This document shows positions 9,057 through 16,861 of a DNA stretch of 64,000 nt, in pieces. How positions within the stretch are numbered: position 1 is the first letter of the stretch; every line of letters begins with the position of its first letter. The notes beneath the pieces were generated by a model, which did no database searches, was not told the DNA's origin, and was given only the letters and a program-made list of their open reading frames with translations. Source of the stretch: Chromatiaceae bacterium (lineage in GTDB: Bacteria > Pseudomonadota > Gammaproteobacteria > Chromatiales > Chromatiaceae); assembly GCA_024235395.1 (NCBI GenBank), contig JACKMK010000004.1:310001-374000 (forward strand), read 5' to 3'. A program made the translations under genes and the position numbers.

Positions 9057-10076
9057 ATGAACCAGGTCCAAGCTGCGCGATTCCCACAAGTTTCCGGCCT
9101 CCAGGCCAAGCTCGACAACCTGCTGATCAGTCGTCGCCCGCGGCTGCAGCTCGCGACCGATGACGACCTTGCCGTGGTGGAACTGCGGCCCGGAGCGGAT
9201 CTCCGCAGCGATCTGCAGCATTATCCATTGCGGGCGGGAGATGCCAGCCTGTGGATCGCCGTCGCACCAGGCGTCGTCGCCCGACTCGGCAGTCCGTGGC
9301 TCGACGGCGGACCACGGCTGGAAGAGTTGCCCGCTACACTGCGTTCGGCAGCTCTGGCGGCCGCGCTCTCCCCCCTATTGGACGCGATTGCATCCCAACT
9401 CGGCATTTCCGCGACACTGCGAGACGACGGCGACGACCCTCCCACGGATGCCACTGTCCTATCACTCGCCTGGGAATCCGCCCGCCTGCCCGAGGGTCTC
9501 ATCTACCTCGACGCGCGGGTGACAGCAGCCCTGTGTGACGCTCTGCAAGACATGGATCCGGTGGAAAATGGACTGGACGAGACAACGGTCTCGTCGGACC
9601 TCGCCCTGGAGGTTGCGAATATCGCACTTACCGTCGAAGAGTTGCGTGCGCTGTCCCGCGGAGACATCCTGGTGCTGCCGCCAGAAACGCCGCCACCCGG
9701 CAGCACCTTGATCCTCCGCCTCCCCGGCCGGGCGGTCGCTCAAGCACGCCTGGAAAACAACACCCTTGTAGTTGAACGGCTGCTGGAGACTGCCATGGTC
9801 GACGACGATGATCGAAAAGCACCGATTTCCGCAGACGACCAGCCCGCTGCCGACGACCTGGAGATCCGCCTGGACTTCGACCTCGGAAGCCTGTCGATCC
9901 CCCTGTCCGAGCTGCGTCAGCTGGGTCCCGACTCGACCATCGAGTTGGAATCGATCCCGGACGGCCAGGTGCGCATCCGCTCCGGCCGCCAGGTCATCGG
10001 CTCCGGCGAACTGGTGCAGATCGACGACCGCCTCGCCGTACGGGTGAAGTCATTATTTGGATCGCACCGTGGATAG
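9057..10076 (+). CDS. sctQ: SctQ, cytoplasmic sorting-platform (C-ring) protein
   Basis: A 339-residue SpoA/YscQ-type protein. Two SpoA-like regions are recognisable: one around 175-235 (VANIALTVEELRALSRGDIL) and the C-terminal one around 270-335 (LDFDLGSLSIPLSELRQLGP), which ends in the typical DDRLAVRVKSLF. SctQ forms the pods linking SctK and SctL under the basal body. An internal start producing the separate C-terminal SpoA fragment is known in Yersinia; I did not find a decisive internal ribosome site. The stop overlaps the sctR start. Confidence 0.93.
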   Translation: MNQVQAARFPQVSGLQAKLDNLLISRRPRLQLATDDDLAVVELRPGADLRSDLQHYPLRAGDASLWIAVAPGVVARLGSPWLDGGPRLEELPATLRSAALAAALSPLLDAIASQLGISATLRDDGDDPPTDATVLSLAWESARLPEGLIYLDARVTAALCDALQDMDPVENGLDETTVSSDLALEVANIALTVEELRALSRGDILVLPPETPPPGSTLILRLPGRAVAQARLENNTLVVERLLETAMVDDDDRKAPISADDQPAADDLEIRLDFDLGSLSIPLSELRQLGPDSTIELESIPDGQVRIRSGRQVIGSGELVQIDDRLAVRVKSLFGSHRG

Positions 10077-10719
10077 CTTGCCGGATCCACTGTTCATCTT
10101 CGCCGGCCTGGCGTTGGTGGGCATGGTCCCCTTCATCGCGGTGATGGCCACGTCCTTCGTCAAGATCGCGATCGTCCTCTCCCTGGTGCGCAACGCCCTC
10201 GGCGTGCAGCAGATTCCCCCCAACATTGCGCTGCACGGTATCGCCTTGATCCTCACCATATACATCATGGCGCCGGTGTTCATGAACGCCTACCTAAAGC
10301 TAGCCGATCAAAACCTGACGAATTTGTCGACGACCGAGCTCGCCACAGTGGTGACGGACGCCACTCAATCCTACCGTGCCTTCCTCAGCAAACACGCAGC
10401 CACCAGCGACAAGCAGTTCTTCGTGGATACCGCACGCCAGCTCTGGCCCGAGGAGTTCTCGAGTGGTGTGAGCAAAGAAGACATCATGGTACTGATCCCG
10501 GCCTTCACGATCGGTGAACTCAAAACAGCATTCGAGGTCGGGTTCCTCCTCTACCTGCCGTTCATCGCAGTCGACTTGGTGGTATCCAACATCCTGCTGG
10601 CCATGGGGATGATGATGGTCTCACCGATGACGATCTCGCTGCCCTTCAAACTGCTGCTGTTCGTGCTCCTCGACGGATGGACACGCCTCATCCACGGCTT
10701 GGTGCTCACCTACCAGTAG
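10069..10719 (+). CDS. sctR: SctR, export apparatus membrane protein
   Basis: A FliP/YscR-family protein of the SctRST export pore. The conserved VMATSFVKIAIVLSLVRNAL and GVQQIPPN segments and four hydrophobic helices are present. I prefer the GTG at 10069, overlapping the sctQ stop, over the TTG at 10057. It places the conserved VMATSFVK motif 24 residues from the start as in YscR, and gives 216 residues against 217 for YscR. Confidence 0.96.
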   Translation: MDSLPDPLFIFAGLALVGMVPFIAVMATSFVKIAIVLSLVRNALGVQQIPPNIALHGIALILTIYIMAPVFMNAYLKLADQNLTNLSTTELATVVTDATQSYRAFLSKHAATSDKQFFVDTARQLWPEEFSSGVSKEDIMVLIPAFTIGELKTAFEVGFLLYLPFIAVDLVVSNILLAMGMMMVSPMTISLPFKLLLFVLLDGWTRLIHGLVLTYQ

Positions 10720-10729
10720 GAGACCGCAG

Positions 10730-10999
10730 ATGAATCAGGCACAAGTGATCGAATACGCCACCAACGCACTGCTGCTGGTGCTTTACTTGTCGCTCCCGCC
10801 AATTATCGCAGCGGCCACCGTCGGCACCCTGGTCAGCCTGATGCAGGCTCTGACCCAGATCCAGGAGCAAACGCTGTCGTTCGGCATCAAGCTTTTCGTG
10901 GTGGTCATCACCATCTTCCTCACCGCACAGTGGCTCGGCACGGAATTGTTCCAGTTCGCCTTTCGGATCTTCAACGAGTTCCACGCGGTGCAGCGATGA
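10730..10999 (+). CDS. sctS: SctS, export apparatus membrane protein
   Basis: An 89-residue FliQ/YscS-family protein with two hydrophobic helices separated by the conserved LVSLMQALTQIQEQTLSFGI segment. SctS subunits pack around SctR and SctT to form the export pore. A good ribosome site (AGGAGA) precedes the ATG. Its place between sctR and sctT is invariant in T3SS operons. Confidence 0.97.
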   Translation: MNQAQVIEYATNALLLVLYLSLPPIIAAATVGTLVSLMQALTQIQEQTLSFGIKLFVVVITIFLTAQWLGTELFQFAFRIFNEFHAVQR

Positions 11000-11083
11000 C
11001 CATGTGCCCGCATCCCACGAACCCGCGTCAACGGTGCGCCGCAGGCCGGGACCGGACGCAGGCAGCGTGACGACCAACCAGCG

Positions 11084-11869
11084 ATGAACGAATTCTCGGA
11101 CTTCGGCCGGGCTCTGCTGATCTACAGCTTCTGCATACCAAGGATCCTGGGGGCCCTCATCCTGCTGCCGGTGTTCAGCAGCCAAATCGTCAGCGGCATG
11201 CTCCGCAACGGCATCGCATTCAATCTGGCCCTGTTCGCCTACCCGCTGGCGGCAGCGACGGCCCCAGGAGAAGGTGTGAATCTGGTTTGGGGTCTGGCCG
11301 TGATGTTCAAGGAAATGGTCCTCGGCCTGGTCATCGGGTTCGGCGCCGCCGTCCTTTTCTGGGCCGCCGAGTCCACGGGATTCTTCATCGACAACCAGCG
11401 CGGCTCCACCATGGCCAGCTCCCTCGATCCGCTGACCGGCTCGCAGACCTCGCCCCTGGGGAACCTGCTGGTGCAGACGCTGACGGTCATTTTCTTCGTC
11501 GGTGGGGGTTTCGTGATCTTTCTCGGACTCGTCTACAAAAGTTTCCTGGTATGGCCGATCTTCTCGTTCTTCCCCGGCATTTCGGAGGACGGCTCTCTCT
11601 ATTTCCTCGGGCTGTTGGACAAGATCGTGGCGCTGGCAGTACTGCTCGCCGCACCGGCGATCATCGCCATGTTCCTATCCGAATTTTCGCTCGGGCTGGT
11701 CAGTCGCTTCGCCCCGCAACTGAACGTGTTCTTTCTGTCGATGCCTGTCAAAAGTGGCGTGGCCATCTTCATGCTCGCGCTCTATGCCGGCATCCTACTC
11801 ACGCAGTTCGGCGACGAACTCTACGAAATCGCCACGCACTTCCACATGCTGGAGGCGCTGCTGAAGTGA
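11084..11869 (+). CDS. sctT: SctT, export apparatus membrane protein
   Basis: A 261-residue FliR/YscT-family membrane protein with about six hydrophobic segments and the conserved ESTGFFIDNQRGSTMASSLD loop. It completes the SctR5S4T1 pore. The gene follows sctS after an 84-base gap in which no further gene is visible. Its stop overlaps the GTG start of sctU. Confidence 0.97.
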   Translation: MNEFSDFGRALLIYSFCIPRILGALILLPVFSSQIVSGMLRNGIAFNLALFAYPLAAATAPGEGVNLVWGLAVMFKEMVLGLVIGFGAAVLFWAAESTGFFIDNQRGSTMASSLDPLTGSQTSPLGNLLVQTLTVIFFVGGGFVIFLGLVYKSFLVWPIFSFFPGISEDGSLYFLGLLDKIVALAVLLAAPAIIAMFLSEFSLGLVSRFAPQLNVFFLSMPVKSGVAIFMLALYAGILLTQFGDELYEIATHFHMLEALLK

Positions 11870-12927
11870 GCGAAAAGACAGAACAACCCACACCCAAGAA
11901 GCTACGCGACGCCCGCAAAAAGGGACAGGTCGCCTCCAGCAAGGAGATCTCGTCCGCCGCCCTGATTTTGTCCATGCTGGCCCTGCTCTGGGGCATGTCC
12001 GACATGTACATGGACATGCTGAGGGAGATGATCCTACTGCCCACCGAGTACCTCGGCGCCGAATTCCGCTTCGCCCTGCACCAGGTCTTGCACGGCGTCT
12101 TCTCGATCGCTGCCAAACTGGTCATTCCGGTCATCCTGCTGGTGATCGTAGTGTCGGTGCTGTCCCACGTCTTTCAGTACGGCCTGCTATTCGCCCTACA
12201 GTCCCTCAAACCGGACATCAACAAGCTCAACCCCATGCAGGGGGTGAAGAAGATCGTCTCGCTGAAGAATCTGGTCGAGTTCGCCAAGAGTGTCTTCAAG
12301 ATCCTGTTCCTCTCCATCCTCCTTTTCCTCGTGATCCGCAGCGCCCTACCGGACTTGGTGAAGATCACGCGTTGCGGCCTCGGCTGCATCCCGGTGGTCC
12401 TAGGTGCATTGTTGAAGATTCTCGTCATCAACGCGGCGTTCGTATTCATTATCATTGCGGCGGCGGATTTCGTGTTTCAGAAGTTCCTGTTCATCAAGAA
12501 GATGAAAATGACCAAGGAAGAGGTCAAAAGGGAATACAAGGAGATGGAAGGTGATCCCTTCATCAAAGGAAAACGCAGGCAGCTCCATCAGGAGATGCTG
12601 GCAGAAAGCGTGGTACACAGCGTGAAACATTCGAGTGTCGTCATTACCAATCCCACCCGCATCGCCATTGCCCTCGATTACCGCGAAGGTGAGACGCCAC
12701 TGCCCATCGTCCGCGCCAAGGGCGAGAACCTGATCGCCAAACGGATTATCGAGATCGCCAGGGAGGAAGGCATCCCGGTGATGGAGAACGTTCCGCTTGC
12801 CCGCGCCTTGCACGAGCAGACGCGGGTGGACCAGTACATCCCGCCGGACCTGATCGAGGCCGTGGCCGAAGTCCTACGATGGGTCCAGCGACTGGAACAG
12901 CAGAAGGCGGCGAAACTCGGGGAATAG
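11866..12927 (+). CDS. sctU: SctU, autocleaving export-switch protein with NPTR site
   Basis: A 353-residue FlhB/YscU-family protein. The N-terminus (VSEKTEQPTPKKLRDARKKG) is diagnostic; four transmembrane helices and a cytoplasmic domain follow. The autocleavage loop reads VVITNPTRIAIAL, with Asn262-Pro263-Thr264-Arg265: the near-invariant His of NPTH is Arg (codon CGC). Asn and Pro, which carry the cyclisation chemistry, are kept. The GTG start at 11866 overlaps the sctT stop (GTGA), and the conserved N-terminus begins exactly there. It closes the sctN-sctU operon and converges on sctL. Confidence 0.96.
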   Translation: MSEKTEQPTPKKLRDARKKGQVASSKEISSAALILSMLALLWGMSDMYMDMLREMILLPTEYLGAEFRFALHQVLHGVFSIAAKLVIPVILLVIVVSVLSHVFQYGLLFALQSLKPDINKLNPMQGVKKIVSLKNLVEFAKSVFKILFLSILLFLVIRSALPDLVKITRCGLGCIPVVLGALLKILVINAAFVFIIIAAADFVFQKFLFIKKMKMTKEEVKREYKEMEGDPFIKGKRRQLHQEMLAESVVHSVKHSSVVITNPTRIAIALDYREGETPLPIVRAKGENLIAKRIIEIAREEGIPVMENVPLARALHEQTRVDQYIPPDLIEAVAEVLRWVQRLEQQKAAKLGE

Positions 12928-13162
12928 GTGGCGCCAACGCCGACCGATGGCAGCTCACAAGGCCGCAACGAAGAGATGGCGGTCCGTGCAAGATGTGGGC
13001 AGTGTGTGGAAGCGACGCCTAACACGTCGAGCGCATCGCCGGATGTTGATGCACGACGGTTCCCGGGAAGTGGATCCTACCCGTCGCCACGGGCCGACCC
13101 GACGGATGGCGACAATAGCAGTGTCAGATCCTGTCGCTGCCCGGATCCGCTGGAATGCCGTT
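12928..13162. other. Convergent gap between sctU and sctL
   Basis: The two apparatus operons end facing each other across 235 bases. A bidirectional terminator would be expected, but I see no strong hairpin with flanking T/A tracts. No gene is evident. Confidence 0.4.
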
Positions 13163-13798
13163 TCAACCACTCTGCGCGGGCTGACGGCCCAGGCGCGCCT
13201 TCATCGCCTCTTCCAGTGCCTTGAGTTGGGTCTCGATACTGGCCTCGACCACACCGAGCTCAGTCTCAAGGATGCAGCCTCTGGCAGCAAGGCGGTGATC
13301 GGGCACCACCTCAACAAATCCCACGTTGCCGAGTCCCGCTTGAATCTCGCCGATGCCCGACATCAGCTGTTCAGCCTCACCCGGGCTCACCCGCAGCGTG
13401 ACCTTTTTCTGGTTGCGTACGACCTGCAGGGCGTTGCGCACCACGCGCCGGATCAGTTCGTGGTCGTCAAACTCTCCGAGAATCTTGCGCAGCGAGGACA
13501 ACACCACGCCGATTGCGTCTTCCTCGACACCGGCAAAATAATCCACCGCCCGCCCGACCGAATCGATCATCTGCCCCCCGAACTCCATGCGTGCCGCCTC
13601 GCGACCTTCGGCATAACCCCTGGCCCGCTCCGACTCACGCTGTGTCTCGGCATCGTTCAGTATTTCCTGCGCCGTTCGCCGGGCTTCTTCGAGTACCTGA
13701 CGCCCGGACTCCAGGATTTCGTACTGTGCCGCCTTGAGTACACGGGTATCGGGCGGCAGGGTGCCGTCAGCGCATTTCAGGCAAACAATGGAAACCAT
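13163..13798 (-). CDS. sctL: SctL, ATPase stator / sorting-platform spoke
   Basis: A 211-residue YscL/FliH-type protein. The N-terminal half is a charged helix (QVLEEARRTAQEILNDAETQ) and the C-terminal half is the V-ATPase E-like domain (VRNQKKVTLRVSPGEAEQL; GGILETELGVVEASIETQL with RGC at its start). SctL links SctQ pods to the SctN hexamer. Its start lies inside the end of sctK (22-base overlap). It is the final gene of the yscB-like to sctL operon. Confidence 0.93.
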   Translation of the reverse strand: MVSIVCLKCADGTLPPDTRVLKAAQYEILESGRQVLEEARRTAQEILNDAETQRESERARGYAEGREAARMEFGGQMIDSVGRAVDYFAGVEEDAIGVVLSSLRKILGEFDDHELIRRVVRNALQVVRNQKKVTLRVSPGEAEQLMSGIGEIQAGLGNVGFVEVVPDHRLAARGCILETELGVVEASIETQLKALEEAMKARLGRQPAQSG

Positions 13799-14445
13799 TG
13801 GGGGAACATCTCTTTTATGAGCTTGCGCAGCAAGGATGGCAGACCCGCTTCATCAGCCGGACAGTTTCGTGCCTCCGCGACCGTTGGAGCCCACGACACC
13901 GGCAGCTTGAGCGATAGACAGCGCAGCAGTCCACCGCTGACTGCCGCCACGTGCTCGGCGCAGAAGCGCGCACCGATCAAAGAATACCGCAGGCGCGGAT
14001 CGGCGATCGGCGGCTCGAAGTCGAAGCTCGGAAGCCTGCCAAGGAACGGCGCACGCTTGAAGGCGAACGAGTAGCCATCTTCCCCCACGCCGCGCCGGAT
14101 CTCGCGAAGGCGTCGGCCGTCGATCTCCAAGTGCAGTTCCCGGCTTCGCAATGCCACCCCGCAGTACAAGAACAGCCGTTCCAGCGTGGCACCGTCGACG
14201 AGGGCGAGCCGGGTGGCAGGACTGGAAAAGTCATCGCAGGCGCAGGCGGGAATATCGAGGATCTCGCTCAAATAGCGCGATACGGCGGCCGACGACCTCG
14301 GGCTCGTCCGTAGTCGGGACACCAGTTTGCCGTGAGGAATCGAATTAAACCAGGAGGGATGGATATAACCGCCGACGTGCAAGTTGAGGGCAAGTGCTGC
14401 CGGCACCCAACGTCGATCCGGTAATCCCAGTAGATCGTCACTCAT
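13777..14445 (-). CDS. sctK: SctK, sorting-platform adaptor (YscK-like)
   Basis: A 222-residue protein between sctJ and sctL, the yscK position. YscK-type features are the N-terminal helical region with PSWFNSIPHGKLVSRL, a long helix-rich middle and the terminal LIKEMFPQWFPLF. SctK connects the SctD cytoplasmic domain to SctQ. I chose the ATG at 14443-14445, which overlaps the sctJ stop by 8 bases, over an upstream in-frame start that would run further into sctJ. Confidence 0.85.
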   Translation of the reverse strand: MSDDLLGLPDRRWVPAALALNLHVGGYIHPSWFNSIPHGKLVSRLRTSPRSSAAVSRYLSEILDIPACACDDFSSPATRLALVDGATLERLFLYCGVALRSRELHLEIDGRRLREIRRGVGEDGYSFAFKRAPFLGRLPSFDFEPPIADPRLRYSLIGARFCAEHVAAVSGGLLRCLSLKLPVSWAPTVAEARNCPADEAGLPSLLRKLIKEMFPQWFPLFA

Positions 14446-15208
14446 CGGCAGGCGTCTCTTGACTGCGGGCGGTTCCACGCATCCGCCAAAAGAGGTACCC
14501 GTTGCCCGTCAGGGAAGCCACCAGCAGCACCAGAAGGCCGAGAACCAGCGTCATGAGCCAGTCTCGCGAATCCTGGGCGACCCGTACACCGAAAAAACTG
14601 CCCAAGGAGGGCCCCTCCATCGCCGGATCGTCAATCCGGGCGGGAAACATGGCCACCGAGATCTTGTCGTAGCTCAGCGCCTGCACACTGTTCTGGACGA
14701 TCAGCTTGATCTTCGGCACCGCTTCTTCCAAGCCGAGCCCGGGGCGGTATTTCACGAACACCGCGGCGGATGCAGGCTCGGCCTGTTGCAATGAGGTCTG
14801 CCCCTCCGGCAGCACGATGTGTACCCTGGCGGTCAATACCCCATCAATCTGCGTGAGGGTCTCGGAGATGCTTTGTCCCAAACCGAAGCCAAAGCGGGCG
14901 CGCTCCTCGAGTGGCGACGAGATCAGACCCTGCTGCTGGAACACATCGCCGAGGTTGGAAAATTCGTCGCGAGGAAAACCCCGTCGATTGAGGATATCCA
15001 CGGCACCGGCCACATCTGCGTCGTCCACCATGATGTCCACCAGTCCCCCCTTGCCCTGCACCTTGGTCGCGGGGATGCCGTGGCCGAGCAAGATCGCGAG
15101 CATCTCGTTGCCTTCCCGTTCGCTGAGCCCTGAATACAACTCGATCTTGCACCCGGTGAGCAGGATGCACAGGCCTCCGAGAACTAGCAGGCGAATTAGC
15201 GGTTGCAC
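14438..15208 (-). CDS. sctJ: SctJ, inner-membrane ring lipoprotein
   Basis: A 256-residue YscJ/PrgK-family lipoprotein. The signal peptide ends in the lipobox LLTGC (Cys20 acylated). Two ring-building motifs follow, with the conserved VDDADVAGAVDILNRRGFPR and VLTARVHIVLPEGQ. A C-terminal transmembrane helix (about 217-242) and a short basic tail complete it. SctJ and SctD form the concentric inner-membrane rings. The lipobox fixes the start. Confidence 0.96.
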   Translation of the reverse strand: MQPLIRLLVLGGLCILLTGCKIELYSGLSEREGNEMLAILLGHGIPATKVQGKGGLVDIMVDDADVAGAVDILNRRGFPRDEFSNLGDVFQQQGLISSPLEERARFGFGLGQSISETLTQIDGVLTARVHIVLPEGQTSLQQAEPASAAVFVKYRPGLGLEEAVPKIKLIVQNSVQALSYDKISVAMFPARIDDPAMEGPSLGSFFGVRVAQDSRDWLMTLVLGLLVLLVASLTGNGYLFWRMRGTARSQETPADE

Positions 15209-15366
15209 GCGGCTGTTTCCTTAAGACGCGGGGAAGGCACGAGATCCAAAGTGTAGACCGGGTCCGTAGGGCGCGGGTACAGGAAACGCCGCTTCGGCGA
15301 CCGCGGCCCGCACGCCAAGCTGCATTGTTTGCCCCGTTTTAGCGTGACGCCAGACCGTCGCGGATC

Positions 15367-15843
15367 TCAGCTCTTCAGCAGGGTGTCGACGTCCTTCTCT
15401 ACCGCGCCACCGACCTGGCCGATCAGCTGCTCATTGACCATTACCCGGCCCATGTGCATCTGGAGCTTCAGCAACTCCTCGGGCGCCACCTTCTTGGTGG
15501 TCATGTCCGACACATCACTCTGCAGGGCGGTGTATTCTTTCCGGATCTTAGCCACACCATGGAGTATGCGGTCGCCCGGCGACTGAGGGTCGTCTTGCGC
15601 AGGCTCGACGTGCATGCCGTCACGCGGCTGCGTTTCGCTCCGGTTCACGGCAGGAGGCTCATCCGCTGCCGGCCGCGTCGCGTGGCCGACCGGCTCCGAC
15701 TCGCGGTCTTTGTTCATGGCCTGATGAAAACGTGCCTGCTCGTCCCCGTCGGGGACAGATCGACCGGATCCATCGCGACCCTGTTCCAGGCCCTGCTCTG
15801 CCACCTTGCTGGCCACGCGGCCCGCGCTACTGGGATCGATCAT
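15367..15843 (-). CDS. sctI: SctI, inner rod protein
   Basis: A 158-residue protein whose C-terminal ~70 residues are amphipathic helices ending in MHMGRVMVNEQLIGQVGGAV and VDTLLKS, the rod-forming pattern of YscI/PrgJ. The N-terminal ~85 residues are polar and disordered, making this longer than YscI (115). I chose the internal ATG at 15843 (MIDPSSAG) because upstream residues show no conservation. Position between yscG and sctJ fits YscI (yscH, normally between them, is absent). Confidence 0.85.
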   Translation of the reverse strand: MIDPSSAGRVASKVAEQGLEQGRDGSGRSVPDGDEQARFHQAMNKDRESEPVGHATRPAADEPPAVNRSETQPRDGMHVEPAQDDPQSPGDRILHGVAKIRKEYTALQSDVSDMTTKKVAPEELLKLQMHMGRVMVNEQLIGQVGGAVEKDVDTLLKS

Positions 15844-15984
15844 GTTGTCACCCTCCCCGGTCGTAGAAACATGCGCCTGGACGACACCCGACGCGGCCAC
15901 CTTTCCGATCCGATGCGGACGTTGGCGCGCCGGCGTATCCCTCAACCAACACCGCCAGCCCTGCAGGGTTCGGCGCGGGCCGAA

Positions 15985-16374
15985 CTACCTGGCCGCAAGC
16001 AGCTGCCTGGCGAATCCGACCGCATTCTCGTCCGTTCCCGCGGCCACCACCTCGTTGAGCACGCGCTCCGATTCCATCGCGCGGCCCTGCATCTTCAGCG
16101 ATGCTCCGAGGTGTGCCTTCGCGATCGCGCTGTCCGGTTGCATCGCCAACGCCTCCGAACGAAGTATACGCTCGGCGGCAACGGCATCCTTCAGGTTCAA
16201 CCTGGCCGCAGCGCGGATGACGTGCGGCACCTCGCTGCCCGGCCGCAGCACCGCGAGCGCACCCGCCACCAAGTCCGCGTGATCCAGCATCCCATAACCC
16301 CCCGCCGCCGCGGCGACCTCGGCCAGCAACCTAACCAGCTCATCCTCGGGCAATACCTGCTCACCGATGCTCAT
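15985..16374 (-). CDS. YscG-like TPR chaperone of the needle subunit
   Basis: A 129-residue helical TPR-type protein (LNLKDAVAAERILRSEALAM; LGASLKMQGRAMESERVLNE) immediately downstream of sctF, with one base between. In Ysc systems YscG and YscE together keep the needle protein YscF monomeric in the cytoplasm. Size, fold and the order yscE-sctF-yscG support this. General TPR proteins could look similar, but position makes another role unlikely. Confidence 0.85.
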   Translation of the reverse strand: MSIGEQVLPEDELVRLLAEVAAAAGGYGMLDHADLVAGALAVLRPGSEVPHVIRAAARLNLKDAVAAERILRSEALAMQPDSAIAKAHLGASLKMQGRAMESERVLNEVVAAGTDENAVGFARQLLAAR

Positions 16375-16375
16375 G

Positions 16376-16585
16376 TCACATCTTCTGGATCATGCTGGTG
16401 ACGATGGACTTATAGTCCGCGACCATCGCGCTGATGATGCCGTACAACTCTTGATAAGTGGCCATCCCCTGCTGCAACGCAAACGCGTTTTCCGGGTCTG
16501 TGAGATCGGTGGCACTCAGCTTCTCCAACGACGCGCTGGCCTTAGCAAGCTGGGCGCCAATGGCGCTCATATCGATTCCGGACAT
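16376..16585 (-). CDS. sctF: SctF, needle subunit
   Basis: A 69-residue helical-hairpin protein, slightly shorter than YscF (87) and close to the shortest needle proteins. The two helices are joined by a turn with DPENAFALQQ, followed by the polymerising C-terminal helix (YGIISAMVADYKSIVTSMIQ). It contains no Cys or Trp. It polymerises into the extracellular needle. A good ribosome site (GGGAG) precedes the ATG. Flanking yscE- and yscG-like genes are its predicted co-chaperones. Confidence 0.93.
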   Translation of the reverse strand: MSGIDMSAIGAQLAKASASLEKLSATDLTDPENAFALQQGMATYQELYGIISAMVADYKSIVTSMIQKM

Positions 16586-16600
16586 GTCTTTGTTCTCCCG

Positions 16601-16861
16601 TTAAATCGATGCGGATCGTCTCGGATGATGACGATGCCAAACCACCGCGACTACCTGCGCCGCCGCCTCGAGGCCCTGGCGAAGTATCTCGAGCTGCCCG
16701 AAGCGGGCCGGCGAGACGCCAGCATCCTGCTCCCGTTTGACCTCCGCCGCCCTGGCGCGGAGCTTATGCAGCAGACTGTCGCGCTGCGCACCCGATACGT
16801 CCGCCTTCAAAACCCTTTCGACGTCGAACCAGGGATCGGAGTTCCCGTCGTCTTTTCCCAC
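16601..16861 (-). CDS. YscE-like co-chaperone of the needle subunit
   Basis: An 86-residue helical protein directly upstream of sctF. The C-terminal half (GVSPARFGQLEILRQGLEAA followed by AQVVAVVWH) parallels the second helix of YscE (66 residues). Its start lies 55 bases inside the end of sctD, so the true start could be somewhat further in. The call relies on helical pattern and the conserved D-E-F-G order. Confidence 0.78.
   Translation of the reverse strand: MGKDDGNSDPWFDVERVLKADVSGAQRDSLLHKLRARAAEVKREQDAGVSPARFGQLEILRQGLEAAAQVVAVVWHRHHPRRSASI

Noticed and set aside
12947..14074. A 375-codon plus-strand open frame antisense to sctL and sctK
   Set aside because: The minus-strand genes are well supported by family and synteny; the antisense frame shows no family features and results from codon bias.
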